NCBI GenBank assembly: GCA_015654795.1
Contig: JAATGF010000048.1
Location: 1 to 42,849, forward strand
Length of the DNA: 42,849 nt
Direction of reading: 5' to 3'
DNA from: Bacteroidales bacterium
Lineage (GTDB): Bacteria; Bacteroidota; Bacteroidia; Bacteroidales; Prolixibacteraceae
Shown here: in pieces, positions 24,430 to 33,267 of the stretch
How positions within the stretch are numbered: the stretch's first letter is position 1
Layout of the letters: each line of letters starts with the position of its first letter
Position numbers and translations under genes: made by a program
Notes under the pieces: model-generated
Databases searched by the model: none
Told to the model about the DNA's origin: nothing
What the model saw: only the letters and a program-made list of their open reading frames with translations

Positions 24430-26721
24430 TCAGGCCTTGCGGTGAATGTGATCTTCGGAGATGATTAATACGGACGGCGTATTTGCCAGCCAAACGGCTT
24501 GTTTTTCAACGAGCCATTTCCAGCTTTCCAGACTTATGATCATCAAATCCTGCTGTTGCAGAAGATCTTTTTCAATCAAGGTTTGTTTCAGAAGATTGAT
24601 ATGATTGGGCGCATTCTGCTCAATTACCCGTATCAATTCTTTAATTTCGGAATCTTTTACTTGTCCGTTTGCATCAAAGAAAGTGACCTGTGCGTCTGAA
24701 TTGGAGATTAATTTTTGAGCATATTTGATTAAAAAAGTATCTTTGACGCCAAAAATCGGGATAAAAACATGATCCGTTTTCAACAGATTTTTGTCGAGTA
24801 ATATTCCTACGGGCACTTGGCTATGAGCCAAAATCACTCGCGTACTCTCTTCAAACGGAGACCTTTCAAACAATTTCTCTTTCCCTGTAACCGTATTGAT
24901 AAGCCTGTCAGTATCAATAAACCGGGTAGTAAACCCTAAAATCCGTCCCAGCAAACTGCCCTCAAAGATCGATTGTCCAAATCCAACGAGTAGTAAATCA
25001 TAATCTCCTTTGTTTGCCACCTCAGAAATCTCAGACATAATATCGTTGGTAACTTTAAATAGTGTGGTAATCTTTTGGTTCAGTACTTTTGATTCCTCAA
25101 CAACCGGAGCAAAGCTAGCGTGCTCATATTCATCTATATTCACCTGATTCAATTCATTGTTAGGCGAAAGGTGCATTACTGTCACTGCAGCGTTACTGTT
25201 CATCTTCTTTACGAGGTTATTTGCGAGTCGAAGTAATACTTTCCCCTTTTCAGGATTAGCAAACGATATTAAAACTTTGTATTTGCTGATCAGACTGATT
25301 TCTTCAAAAGCAACGTTGGGTTCCTTCCGGAACAATCTGTTGATAATATCTAACGCAGGCCCTGTCATAAAGGTAGTTATAAGGGCCATAATGACCATCA
25401 TCGCAAAAATCTGGGGACTTAAAACCCCTAAATCGTACCCGATATTCAGAACAACCAATTCCATCAACCCCCTTGTATTCATCAGTGCTCCAATTGAGAG
25501 ACTGTCGCGCCAGTTTTGCCCGACAATCTTTGCGGCCACAGCGCTCCCAATAAATTTACCCGTCACCGCAACAAGAATGATTAAACCCGTGATCTTCCAT
25601 AAAAACAGGTCATTCAGGAGTCCGATCTCGGTTCGCAGCCCTGTAAAAACAAAGAATAAAGGGAGCAATAATACAAGTGCAACATCCTCAATCTTTTCAA
25701 TTAAAACATTTCGGAATTTCATATTGTCGGGCATTATAGTGCCTGCCATAAAGGCACCGAACAACGCATGAATCCCAATCACTTCGGTCGCATACGACGA
25801 TAAGATCAAGGTTAAAAAGAAAATGGCAACAATGGGTTTGCTCATATTCTCGCGCGACGGGTGTAAATCGCCGACTCGTTTAAGAAATGGCTTCACCACG
25901 TAAAGCATCAAAAAAACATACCCGATTGCCATCATGATGATATAAACAGAACTTCCGAATGATCCTGCCTTTACAATAGCTATCACTGCTGCCAATATAC
26001 ACCATGCCGTAATATCATCAACTGCAGCACAAGTAATTACGACAGCACCAAGCCGCGTTTTATGAATACCCCGTTCCTGAACAATCCTCGCCAAAACAGG
26101 AAAGGCGGTAATGCTCATTGCAATCCCAAGAAAAAGTCCAAACGATGAAAATTGAACCCCCTGAGGAGCAAAATTTGAATAAATGAAATATGCCAGACCC
26201 ATCCCTAAAGTGAAGGGAATAATGATACTGGCATGACTAATCACAACAGCATCCTGCGTCTTACTCTTAAGCGTTTTCAAATCCAGTTCCATACCAACCA
26301 TAAACATGAAAAGAATCAAGCCAATCTGACTCAGGAACTGAAGATTACCAAGCGATTTAACAGGGAATAATGCCGCTGAAAACTCCGGGAAATACATTCC
26401 TACAAACGAAGGCCCTAACAGAATACCTGCCGCAATCTCGCCAATAACAGTTGGTTGTCCTATTTTTTTACAAAACCAGCCTAATATCCGGGCCACAATA
26501 ATAATAGTAATGATCTGGGCAAGCAAAAGCGCTAAAGGATGCGTGAAATTCTCCAATAAAGTGTTTAAAAACTCCGTCCAATGGCTTGTTTCATTTGCAG
26601 CAATACTAATATTTCGCCCGACCTCCAATGTTTTACCTGTCTGAACAATCCAATACATCAGCGCTGCAAAACTACCGATGATGAGAATATATACGAGAAA
26701 TATATGTCTGAGCTTCTTCAT
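24430..26721 (-). CDS. CPA2-type cation:proton antiporter with UspA-like C-terminal region
   Basis: This 763-residue inner-membrane transporter has a first helix at residues 8-26 and then, from about 60 to 465, the roughly 12 helices of a sodium/hydrogen exchanger: GEIAAGILLGPSFVG, LMFMVGMELD, CAAVDDITAWC with the ion-binding Asp pair, and NTRGLMELVVLNIGYDLG. From about 485 a soluble part resembles one or two universal-stress-type domains (YKVLISFANPEKG, later RVILAHSQVPVGILLD), probably a cytoplasmic regulatory module. The ion could be sodium or potassium. It is a single gene between ndk (convergent) and the LytTR pair, transcribed in the same direction as the latter but 127 bases away. Confidence 0.9.
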   Translation of the reverse strand: MKKLRHIFLVYILIIGSFAALMYWIVQTGKTLEVGRNISIAANETSHWTEFLNTLLENFTHPLALLLAQIITIIIVARILGWFCKKIGQPTVIGEIAAGILLGPSFVGMYFPEFSAALFPVKSLGNLQFLSQIGLILFMFMVGMELDLKTLKSKTQDAVVISHASIIIPFTLGMGLAYFIYSNFAPQGVQFSSFGLFLGIAMSITAFPVLARIVQERGIHKTRLGAVVITCAAVDDITAWCILAAVIAIVKAGSFGSSVYIIMMAIGYVFLMLYVVKPFLKRVGDLHPSRENMSKPIVAIFFLTLILSSYATEVIGIHALFGAFMAGTIMPDNMKFRNVLIEKIEDVALVLLLPLFFVFTGLRTEIGLLNDLFLWKITGLIILVAVTGKFIGSAVAAKIVGQNWRDSLSIGALMNTRGLMELVVLNIGYDLGVLSPQIFAMMVIMALITTFMTGPALDIINRLFRKEPNVAFEEISLISKYKVLISFANPEKGKVLLRLANNLVKKMNSNAAVTVMHLSPNNELNQVNIDEYEHASFAPVVEESKVLNQKITTLFKVTNDIMSEISEVANKGDYDLLLVGFGQSIFEGSLLGRILGFTTRFIDTDRLINTVTGKEKLFERSPFEESTRVILAHSQVPVGILLDKNLLKTDHVFIPIFGVKDTFLIKYAQKLISNSDAQVTFFDANGQVKDSEIKELIRVIEQNAPNHINLLKQTLIEKDLLQQQDLMIISLESWKWLVEKQAVWLANTPSVLIISEDHIHRKA

Positions 26722-26848
26722 TATTCAATTTGAAATTAATTATTAAGTTCATTATTCATCAAAAATGGAGGTTTTTTCTGAATAAAATATTCGGCAGATG
26801 ACAAAGTAGAGGAGAAATGGAATAAGACGGGAAAAAACTGTAATCAAA

Positions 26849-27568
26849 TCACACCCTTATGAGTTGGATGAAGCCCTTTCGGTAGGTATCGCTTAAAAAC
26901 AAGACCACATATTTTCCGTCCGATTGAACAATATTTGTGGTAATTGCATCGTGAGAAAAAAAGCGAACCGCACTGATGGCAATTAACTCTTTCTTATTAA
27001 TCTGGCAAAACTGTCCCAAAGGAAGAAGGTCAAGAAGTCGCCCTAACGGGATATTCTTTAATACGACGGTTGTATCATCCAGTAGATAAGCCACTTTATC
27101 CCGACTGTCTGTTTCGGAGGTACGGATAAAACCAATTTGATCATAAACCAATAAAGTCTTTCCTTTGTCTGTATTTAACTGGATATAGTTTTTGGGCTCC
27201 GATCTTCTTTCTATTCTTAAAACGGCTTTCTGAACAGCCAATTGCAACCGCTCTAATTTGATTGGTTTCCGCACATAATCTATTGCATCAAGGTCAAAAG
27301 CCTCAGCAGCATATTCTTTATAACCAGTTGTGAAAATAACGGGCTTCCCCTTCAGTGCACGAGCGACCTGTAATCCATTAAAATCAGGCATTTCGATGTC
27401 CAATATGCACAGATCAAATTCCAGTCCCGGAATTTCCTTCAAAAAGAGGGTCGCACTATTAAATGCCCGAATAACTTCGAGTTCAGGGATTTGCTCGCAA
27501 AGCATTTTCAGATAAGTAAGACTGGGCAGCTCATCATCTAACAGCAAGCATCTTAGCTTTGTGTTCAA
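26849..27568 (-). CDS. LytTR-family response regulator
   Basis: This is a 239-residue regulator. The receiver domain comes first, with LLLDDE acidic residues, the phospho-accepting Asp in CILDIEMPDFNG (about residue 57), Thr in IFTTGYKEYA and Lys in DYVRKPIK. From about residue 125 a LytTR DNA-binding domain follows (IGFIRTSE, DTTVVLKNIPLGRLLDLLP, FCQINKKELIAISAVRFF). It is paired with the histidine kinase just upstream, whose gene overlaps it by 35 bases, so translation is probably coupled. Target genes are not evident from the sequence. Confidence 0.93.
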   Translation of the reverse strand: MNTKLRCLLLDDELPSLTYLKMLCEQIPELEVIRAFNSATLFLKEIPGLEFDLCILDIEMPDFNGLQVARALKGKPVIFTTGYKEYAAEAFDLDAIDYVRKPIKLERLQLAVQKAVLRIERRSEPKNYIQLNTDKGKTLLVYDQIGFIRTSETDSRDKVAYLLDDTTVVLKNIPLGRLLDLLPLGQFCQINKKELIAISAVRFFSHDAITTNIVQSDGKYVVLFLSDTYRKGFIQLIRV

Positions 27569-28304
27569 GTAAGTTAATTTTTAAATGAGCAATATAACAA
27601 TTGTCTTCCACAAACTTCTCAAGCTTATAATTCTCACCGTAAATTATCCGAAGCCGTTGTTCCATCGATTTCTCACCAATCCCGCTATGCTCCTTTTTCA
27701 TTGGTTCTTTGACCGAAATTTTATTGGCAACCGTCAACGAAAAAACACTGTCAATAAAACTAAATGTAACCGATATAAAAGCATCAGGACTTTGAAGGTC
27801 GGCATGCTTAAAAGCATTCTCAATCAATTCGATAGACACAAGCGGCGCCAATACGGTTTGGGTATATAGCGGCTCATTATCATGTATCTTTAATTTTGTT
27901 TTAAGATCAAACAGCGGGCTTAGCTTAATCTTATTAATTTCGATCAGGCTCATCGCAAACTCAATCTCCTCCTTTGGCGTTACATATTTTTTATGACTGT
28001 CATAAAGAATATAATCCAGCACATTCGCCAGCTTGTCAATTGCAAAATAGGTCTGGTAAGCATGCGCCTGGATTGAATTCAGGATATTCTTAAAAAGATG
28101 CGGATTAAGTTTCGACTCTATTGTTTCAAGCTGAATATTATTCAGCTTGGTCTCAAGCGCTTTAAACTGATCTTCAATCTCTCTTTTCTTTCTTTCCGAT
28201 CGCCCAAGTCGGACGACCAAATAGATTACAAGAAAAATTACTCCGATTAGAATACTAATAATCAGATATATATTTTCGGTCAGTATATTTTCGCCTGTAT
28301 TCAT
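27534..28304 (-). CDS. LytS-type sensor histidine kinase with a single membrane helix
   Basis: This is a 256-residue kinase. One hydrophobic helix (residues about 11-32) and a short charged coiled-coil-like linker lead to the His_kinase domain, with the phospho-accepting His in ESKLNPHLFKNILNSIQAH (family form NPHFLFN). The ATP-binding part follows with IELIENAFKHA (N box) and GIGEKSMEQRL (G box). There is no large extracytoplasmic sensor domain, so the signal may be membrane-borne or come from a partner protein. Its stop lies inside the regulator gene, a 35-base overlap. Confidence 0.92.
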   Translation of the reverse strand: MNTGENILTENIYLIISILIGVIFLVIYLVVRLGRSERKKREIEDQFKALETKLNNIQLETIESKLNPHLFKNILNSIQAHAYQTYFAIDKLANVLDYILYDSHKKYVTPKEEIEFAMSLIEINKIKLSPLFDLKTKLKIHDNEPLYTQTVLAPLVSIELIENAFKHADLQSPDAFISVTFSFIDSVFSLTVANKISVKEPMKKEHSGIGEKSMEQRLRIIYGENYKLEKFVEDNCYIAHLKINLLEHKAKMLAVR

Positions 28305-28506
28305 CTCTGATCAGCTAAGTTAATGATTTCCTTTGGGATTAAGCTCCTCCGGCAACAATATTTTCCCACTCGGAGTTTCTGCACATTATCCGATTTTCGA
28401 ATATTTTATATCTGTTCAATCCCTGATTATGAATTGATACCAAACCTCACTTTCCCACTCAGCCTTTAATCATTGCACACCGAAATCTTTTCCAGTTGAA
28501 ATAATA

Positions 28507-29130
28507 TTAAAGTCTAAAGTACTGATCGGGCGAATAGCTTTTCCGATCATATGCCGCAAAAAACAGATAAATTCCCGTACCACTCTCATAGCCAGCGGGT
28601 AAATCAATTAAAGCCGTGCACAACGATCGCCTTACTCCTGTGGCAATTGGGGCCGTCGAATGATCGGAATAACCGACCACCATCATCAGCTCGTCGTAAT
28701 TGAATACCTTAGCCATATTCTCATCGTTCACCCACGTTACCTCAACCTTCGCAGGGTCACCAACTGACTGTTTTGCTTTAAATTGCATGGGTAACGGCAA
28801 TTTTCCTGCTGAAAAGTGCAATTTTTCAACCTCGGACAATTGTCCGTCGAGCCCAAAAGCAGGCATATTTGCTTGCAGAAAAAGATTGTAGCCATGCCCG
28901 TACTCATCGGCAAGATTCCATATCTGCCTGATCAGCGTATACTTATATTTTGTGCAATAATCATTGACTGCCTTAAATCGTTGGCGGTGCAACAGCTGCC
29001 TTGGTGTCCATGAATTCTTACTCCTAATCGGTACAGATCTGACAATATTTATTCCTTTTGAGCGGGCATAAACTACCCCGCCAATCCGACCTGATAAACC
29101 ACTCTCGATTCCTCCTCTTAATTGTGCCAT
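28507..29130 (-). CDS. DUF6266 family protein of unknown function
   Basis: This 207-residue protein begins MAQLRGGIESGLSGRIGGVVYARSKGIN, the glycine-rich opening typical of the DUF6266 family found in multiple copies in Bacteroidetes. SWTPRQLLHRQRF then fits the conserved NPRT.xQ..R.xF region. A beta-rich C-terminal half (KVEVTWVND, ELMMVVGYSD, GIYLFFAAYDRKSYS) suggests a fibronectin-like sandwich. There is no signal peptide. The function is not known. The gene starts 22 bases from an array of eleven 11-bp units, which makes regulation by a multi-site binder plausible. A 200-base gap without recognised features separates it from the kinase gene. Confidence 0.8.
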   Translation of the reverse strand: MAQLRGGIESGLSGRIGGVVYARSKGINIVRSVPIRSKNSWTPRQLLHRQRFKAVNDYCTKYKYTLIRQIWNLADEYGHGYNLFLQANMPAFGLDGQLSEVEKLHFSAGKLPLPMQFKAKQSVGDPAKVEVTWVNDENMAKVFNYDELMMVVGYSDHSTAPIATGVRRSLCTALIDLPAGYESGTGIYLFFAAYDRKSYSPDQYFRL

Positions 29131-29152
29131 ATTTTCGTCATATTAAGTTAGA

Positions 29153-29273
29153 ACTATCTGTGCAACAAATATACACTATTTGTGTTATAATTGTGTACTA
29201 TTTGTGCAAATTTAATACAGATAAAGCACAGACACTGCACAGATGGTGCACAGATAGTGCACAGACAGTACGG
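29153..29273. repeat. array of eleven 11-bp units with inverted halves upstream of the DUF6266 gene
   Basis: The stretch divides exactly into eleven consecutive 11-base units. The left part has ACTATCTGTGC, ACTATTTGTGT, TATAATTGTGT and ACTATTTGTGC. The right part has the opposite orientation, with GCACAGACACT, GCACAGATGGT, GCACAGATAGT and GCACAGACAGT. The first left unit is the exact reverse complement of 29248-29258. The period is close to one DNA turn, so sites face one side of the helix. A TATATTTG -7 match for the DUF6266 gene lies inside (29166-29173, minus strand). Confidence 0.8.
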
Positions 29274-29328
29274 TTCAGGTATAGTGCTGGTACAATCCCG
29301 ATATGGACAAAAAATGTAATTGTTATAG

Positions 29329-29374
29329 AAAGAATAAGCCCGATTCCTCAACTGAGGGACCGGGCTTATTCTTT
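29329..29374 (-). terminator. terminator-like hairpin after the lactonase gene
   Basis: AAAGAATAAGCCCG (29329-29342) and CGGGCTTATTCTTT (29361-29374) form a perfect 14-bp stem. The enclosed CCTCA/TGAGG makes a second small stem. It begins 16 bases after the lactonase stop. The T-run is weak (TTCTTT). Confidence 0.75.
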
Positions 29375-29389
29375 AAGGTCGCATAGAAA

Positions 29390-30559
29390 CTATTTCCGGA
29401 ACAGCAGACAAACCGGTTTAAACGCTTTTATCTGATCGGCAAATTGCAGTTTTCCCGTTTTTATATCTCGGCGGAAGGAGACAATATCCTGCGTATTTTG
29501 ATTGGCGACGAGCAAATAATTTTCGTCGGGGGATAAGGCGAAATTTCGCGGACCATCGCCCCGTGAAGACTCCTGCCCTATCTGAACAAGCTTTCCGTTT
29601 TTAGGATCTACAGAAAAAATGGCGATTGAGTTGAGTCCCCGATTCGAGGCATATAAAAAGCGGCCATCTTTCGAGATATGAATATCGGCACAGGTATTTG
29701 GTTTATCGTAACCGGACGGAAGCGCGGAAACATTTTCAATTGTAGTAAAACCACCTTCCTTATTTAGGTTAACCACAGAGACTGTGCAGGAAAGCTCGTT
29801 CACCACATAAACCACTTTCAGTGTCGGATGGAAGGCAAGATGTCGCGGACCACTTCCCGGCGCCATAATAATGGCCGGAACGGACGCTTTGACTAATTTA
29901 TTAATGGAATTATCTATCTTATAGACAGATACCTGATCAATGCCCAGATCGGCGACAAAAATTCTGTCGGAACCCGGTTCGAAGAAGGCACTATGAACAT
30001 GTGGCCCTGCCTGACGTGCCTTATCCGGGCCACTTCCATGATGTTGCTGAACATCAAGCGTATCACTCAGCTTACCCGAATTATCGAGCCGAAAAAGAGC
30101 AACATTCCCCCCTGAATAATTGGCGACCAAAACATATCCATGTTGATTTACAGAGACATAACAAGGATCGGCGCCACCGCTTGATACTTTTCCGGTTGAG
30201 GTCAACTGATTATTATCTTTTTTCACAGCAAACGATTCGACATATCCCATCGGGCTACCTTCTTCTCCCTGAGTTTCGTGTACCGAGAGTAAAAACTTTC
30301 CGTCAGCGGTCAGTGTAATAAAAGAGGGATTGGTTGTTTTGGCTGCTAAACCCTGATCTGTAAGCTTCCCGGTAACGGGATCAAGACTAAAGCTGTAAAT
30401 CCCTTCACTTCGACCCTGGGTATAGGTTCCGACAAAAAAACGCTGTGGCTCCTTTTTATCGCCCGATCCCGCAAATAATCCGTTATTAATCAAAAACAGA
30501 CCAATAAACAGTAATGCAATTGCGTTTGCTCTCATTATGGTTTTAAGTTTAAATTTCAC
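29390..30559 (-). CDS. exported lactonase family protein (6-phosphogluconolactonase-type beta-propeller)
   Basis: This 389-residue protein has a signal peptide (hydrophobic run about residues 12-30 ending GLFAGSG), so it is periplasmic or secreted. The rest is a seven-bladed propeller of the PF10282 lactonase family. Repeated blade strands are visible (RFFVGTYTQG, PSFITLTADGKFLLSVHE, PCYVSVNQHGYVLVANYSGGNVALF, PHVHSAFFEPGSDRIFVADLG, GPRHLAFHPTLKVVYVVNE, ADIHISKDGRFLYASNRG, GPRNFALSPDENYLLVANQN). The cytoplasmic homologue Pgl opens 6-phosphogluconolactone. An exported form probably acts on another sugar lactone. It is a single gene with its own terminator. A -7 box match TATTTTTG lies just upstream (30561-30568, minus strand). 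Confidence 0.88.
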   Translation of the reverse strand: MKFKLKTIMRANAIALLFIGLFLINNGLFAGSGDKKEPQRFFVGTYTQGRSEGIYSFSLDPVTGKLTDQGLAAKTTNPSFITLTADGKFLLSVHETQGEEGSPMGYVESFAVKKDNNQLTSTGKVSSGGADPCYVSVNQHGYVLVANYSGGNVALFRLDNSGKLSDTLDVQQHHGSGPDKARQAGPHVHSAFFEPGSDRIFVADLGIDQVSVYKIDNSINKLVKASVPAIIMAPGSGPRHLAFHPTLKVVYVVNELSCTVSVVNLNKEGGFTTIENVSALPSGYDKPNTCADIHISKDGRFLYASNRGLNSIAIFSVDPKNGKLVQIGQESSRGDGPRNFALSPDENYLLVANQNTQDIVSFRRDIKTGKLQFADQIKAFKPVCLLFRK

Positions 30560-30664
30560 CCAAAAATAGCATTAAGTAACGATAAAGATATAATGTCGTA
30601 TCTTCTTAATCAAAGTTTAAAGATAAATAGTTTGCCGTTGTGCTGCTTTCTCAAAAAAAATACC

Positions 30665-30748
30665 ACCACAGATTACACGGATTAAAAAAACTCACTTTGT
30701 GAGTTTTTGATCTGTCCCGCACGATGCGGGATCTGTGTAATCTGCGGT
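30665..30748. repeat. nested palindromic intergenic repeat (three-hairpin element)
   Basis: Outer arms ACCACAGATTACACGGAT (30665-30682) and ATCTGTGTAATCTGCGGT (30731-30748) pair over 18 bases with two mismatches. Inside are two perfect hairpins, AAAAACTCAC-TTT-GTGAGTTTTT and TCCCGCA-CGA-TGCGGGA. The outer words (CAGATTACAC/GTGTAATCTG) belong to a palindromic repeat type seen in many bacterial genomes. No gene was found in 30560-31002. Confidence 0.75.
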
Positions 30749-30859
30749 AGAAATAATTCCTGTCTGATGAGGTCGCATATCTGATTAATATATTCAGAAT
30801 ACGAGATTTATTTATTTTCATTACTTAAAATGGATTACTTGATTCCGATTGAAAATGGG

Positions 30860-30904
30860 AAACCGGCAACCTGCAGAAATATATTTCCGCCTGGATGCCG
30901 GTTT
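30860..30904 (-). terminator. hairpin downstream of the TonB receptor gene
   Basis: AAACCGGCA (30860-30868) and TGCCGGTTT (30896-30904) pair perfectly around an inner 12-bp palindrome GAAATATATTTC (30876-30887). It lies about 100 bases after the receptor stop and lacks a strong T-run, so it may be a terminator or an mRNA end-stabiliser. Confidence 0.45.
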
Positions 30905-31002
30905 GCCTTTATTTCATTTCATCAGTCTCCACATCAGTTTCAAAACTTAGGGAGGCAACAGTCCGAAAGGTTTATCTCATCTCCCTGCTCTTTTTCATCA
31001 AT

Positions 31003-33141
31003 CTACCAGTTACATTTTACGCCGGCAAAAAAGCGCCGACCCGGTGACATGCTTGTATAATAACGCTGATCGGTATAATTAAACAAATTATCAATTCCTG
31101 CGGTAAGACTGGCCCACTTGTTGATACGATGCAAAGTTGTTAATTTCCAATTGTAATAATTACTCAACTTCACTTTTGAATTCTGGCCCCGTGTGTCAGT
31201 CCATGTGATGTTATCATCGCCATAATATTTTCCCTGAAGCGCAAAGGAGGGCCGATATTTACCCCTTAAAACTGCATATTCACCGGTCATTACTGCGGAG
31301 TGTTCTCTTGCTTCAAAACGGTCAATCGCCTCTTCACTCCTCGAAGTCAATGGTTTAGTCCAAGTATAACCGCCTGTAAATTTCAATTGCGGAATAGGTC
31401 TGTAATTCAAAAGAAGCTCTATAGTCAGCATTTCAGCCTTTGCAATATTTTGATACTGATATACAAATGGAGGCACATTGGTATTCGACGGCAAAAAGAC
31501 CTCCGTAATTAAATTATTCAGATCGTTGTATTGCGCAATCACAGAAGCATTAAAATTAGTGTGCGAATATTCGGTCGAAAAGCTGACGTAATTGGAGTTT
31601 TCCGGTTTAAGATCCGGATTACCAATTATTTTTATCGGGGCTCCCGGTACATCGAAATCCATGTAAAGTTCTTTCAGCGTTGGTGCGCGAAAACCACGGC
31701 CATAGGCTCCGCGAAGGCTAAACTCACCGGGACGGTAATTCACAGCAAGTTGCCAGGTTTCATTGGCATGGTATTCGGAATGGAAGGTCATTCTACCTCC
31801 CGCAACCAAGGTAAGCTTTGGCGCTAAATCCCATACATCCTCTGCAAAAAGAATAAGCGCCTGTGCCGTCTTGCTATCTGCCAATCCATTAGCCGAATAC
31901 AAATTATCCTTATTATATTCGATCCCTGCGACGAGCGAATTATTGGATGAAAGCGCTATATTATCCTGCAAACGGGCAGTGTTGAATATTTTATTATAAT
32001 GTTTGGTCACATCACCGACAGCAGGCAAATCGAGATCATATGACAAATATTGATCAGTATACCAAATTCCTTCGAGCTGATGATGCGCTGAAAGCTTATA
32101 ATTTCCGGTTACCCGGTAATTGAAATCCTCGTACCTTCGGTCGGGAAGTAAGGGCGTCGTATTATTGTCGACACGCCGGAAATAGCTAAAATCGCCTGTC
32201 ACATTGAGACGATCAGAAAACTGGTAGCCCAACCGCTGACCAATTGAGTAATTTTTGGTTGCTTCTACAAGTTTGCCCTCGCCGTAAGGATCAGAGCCCC
32301 AGCCATCCAACTTATTATATATAAACGATGTATGGGAAGTAAGTCCACCACTTTTCAATCCCAGATCTACAAAATGACGCTGTTCGCCATAGTCAGAGAA
32401 TCGTGTACCGATCGATCCTTCACAAGCTTTTGTATTCTTTTTAGTGATGATATTAATGACTCCGCCAATGGCATCAGAGCCATAAAGGGCACTTGAGGCA
32501 CCTCTGACAATTTCAATTCTTTCAATATTCTCTGTATTGATCCTCGACAAATCGACATTTTCCTTTGTGTCGCCGGGATTGAGGCGTTCACCATCAACTA
32601 AAATCAGAATATACTGATTACCAAAGCCATTCATTTGTAAGCCGCTTCCGCCGGAACCTGCAGAGAGGTTTTTAGAATCGATACCCGGAAAATTGCTGAC
32701 CAATGCATCAGCCAGCGAGATTGCATCAGTTTTCTGTAAATCAGAACCATATACCACCTGAGTATGAATCGGAACATTCTTTAACGGACGATCCGACCGC
32801 GTAGCTGTCACAACAATTGCATTTAAATCAATTACAGCCTGTTCAAGCACAAAATCAACACTATTCTTTTGACCTTCAACAATTGTAATCTCCTTTTCGC
32901 TGGTCTTGTATCCTGAATAACTTGCCCGAATCGTTTGCAACCCGGTTAGTTTGCCTGTCAACCGGAATTTCCCGTCCCGGTCGGTAAGGGCAGTAATCCT
33001 CTTCGCTGATATGGAGACATATGAATCTTCCAAGGGTTTTCCGTCAGCACCTTTTACGGTGCCTTCGATCAGCGTGTTTTGTGCAAAGCCCTGAATCACA
33101 AAACAATTTGCAATTAATAATATTACAAGAAATCTCTTCAT
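31003..33141 (-). CDS. TonB-dependent outer membrane receptor
   Basis: This is a 712-residue receptor from the ATG at 33141 (MKRFLVILLIANCFVIQGFAQ, a clear signal peptide). An upstream in-frame ATG at 33162 is less likely. A carboxypeptidase-like regulatory domain (IEGTVKGADGKPLEDSYVSI) is followed by the plug (TATRSDRPLKNVPIHTQVV, VDGERLNPGD, IERIEIVRGASSALYGSDAIGGVINIITK) and a 22-strand barrel (FRAPTLKELYMDF, LKPENSNYVSFSTEYSH). The layout resembles colicin I/cobalamin-type receptors rather than SusC. The length and the absence of a SusD neighbour support uptake of a metal complex or cofactor. No cobalamin riboswitch was recognised upstream. A small exported protein is encoded 126 bases ahead. 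Confidence 0.92.
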   Translation of the reverse strand: MKRFLVILLIANCFVIQGFAQNTLIEGTVKGADGKPLEDSYVSISAKRITALTDRDGKFRLTGKLTGLQTIRASYSGYKTSEKEITIVEGQKNSVDFVLEQAVIDLNAIVVTATRSDRPLKNVPIHTQVVYGSDLQKTDAISLADALVSNFPGIDSKNLSAGSGGSGLQMNGFGNQYILILVDGERLNPGDTKENVDLSRINTENIERIEIVRGASSALYGSDAIGGVINIITKKNTKACEGSIGTRFSDYGEQRHFVDLGLKSGGLTSHTSFIYNKLDGWGSDPYGEGKLVEATKNYSIGQRLGYQFSDRLNVTGDFSYFRRVDNNTTPLLPDRRYEDFNYRVTGNYKLSAHHQLEGIWYTDQYLSYDLDLPAVGDVTKHYNKIFNTARLQDNIALSSNNSLVAGIEYNKDNLYSANGLADSKTAQALILFAEDVWDLAPKLTLVAGGRMTFHSEYHANETWQLAVNYRPGEFSLRGAYGRGFRAPTLKELYMDFDVPGAPIKIIGNPDLKPENSNYVSFSTEYSHTNFNASVIAQYNDLNNLITEVFLPSNTNVPPFVYQYQNIAKAEMLTIELLLNYRPIPQLKFTGGYTWTKPLTSRSEEAIDRFEAREHSAVMTGEYAVLRGKYRPSFALQGKYYGDDNITWTDTRGQNSKVKLSNYYNWKLTTLHRINKWASLTAGIDNLFNYTDQRYYTSMSPGRRFFAGVKCNW

Positions 33142-33267
33142 TTTAAAAAATTTAGTAATCAATAAAGATTAGTAATTAAAAAAATCAAGGAAATTTTCGG
33201 GAAGACATAAGAATAGCTTGCAAACGCGAATATGCAGCTATAATTAACAGTCGAAAATTACCAATAT

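Noticed and set aside
29153..29273. CRISPR array
   Set aside because: The units are 11 bases, contiguous and without spacers, and occur in both orientations. No cas gene is nearby.
33142..33267. Cobalamin riboswitch ahead of the TonB receptor
   Set aside because: The gap is only 126 bases, and no B12-box-like or stem-rich pattern was recognised. A covariance search would settle it.
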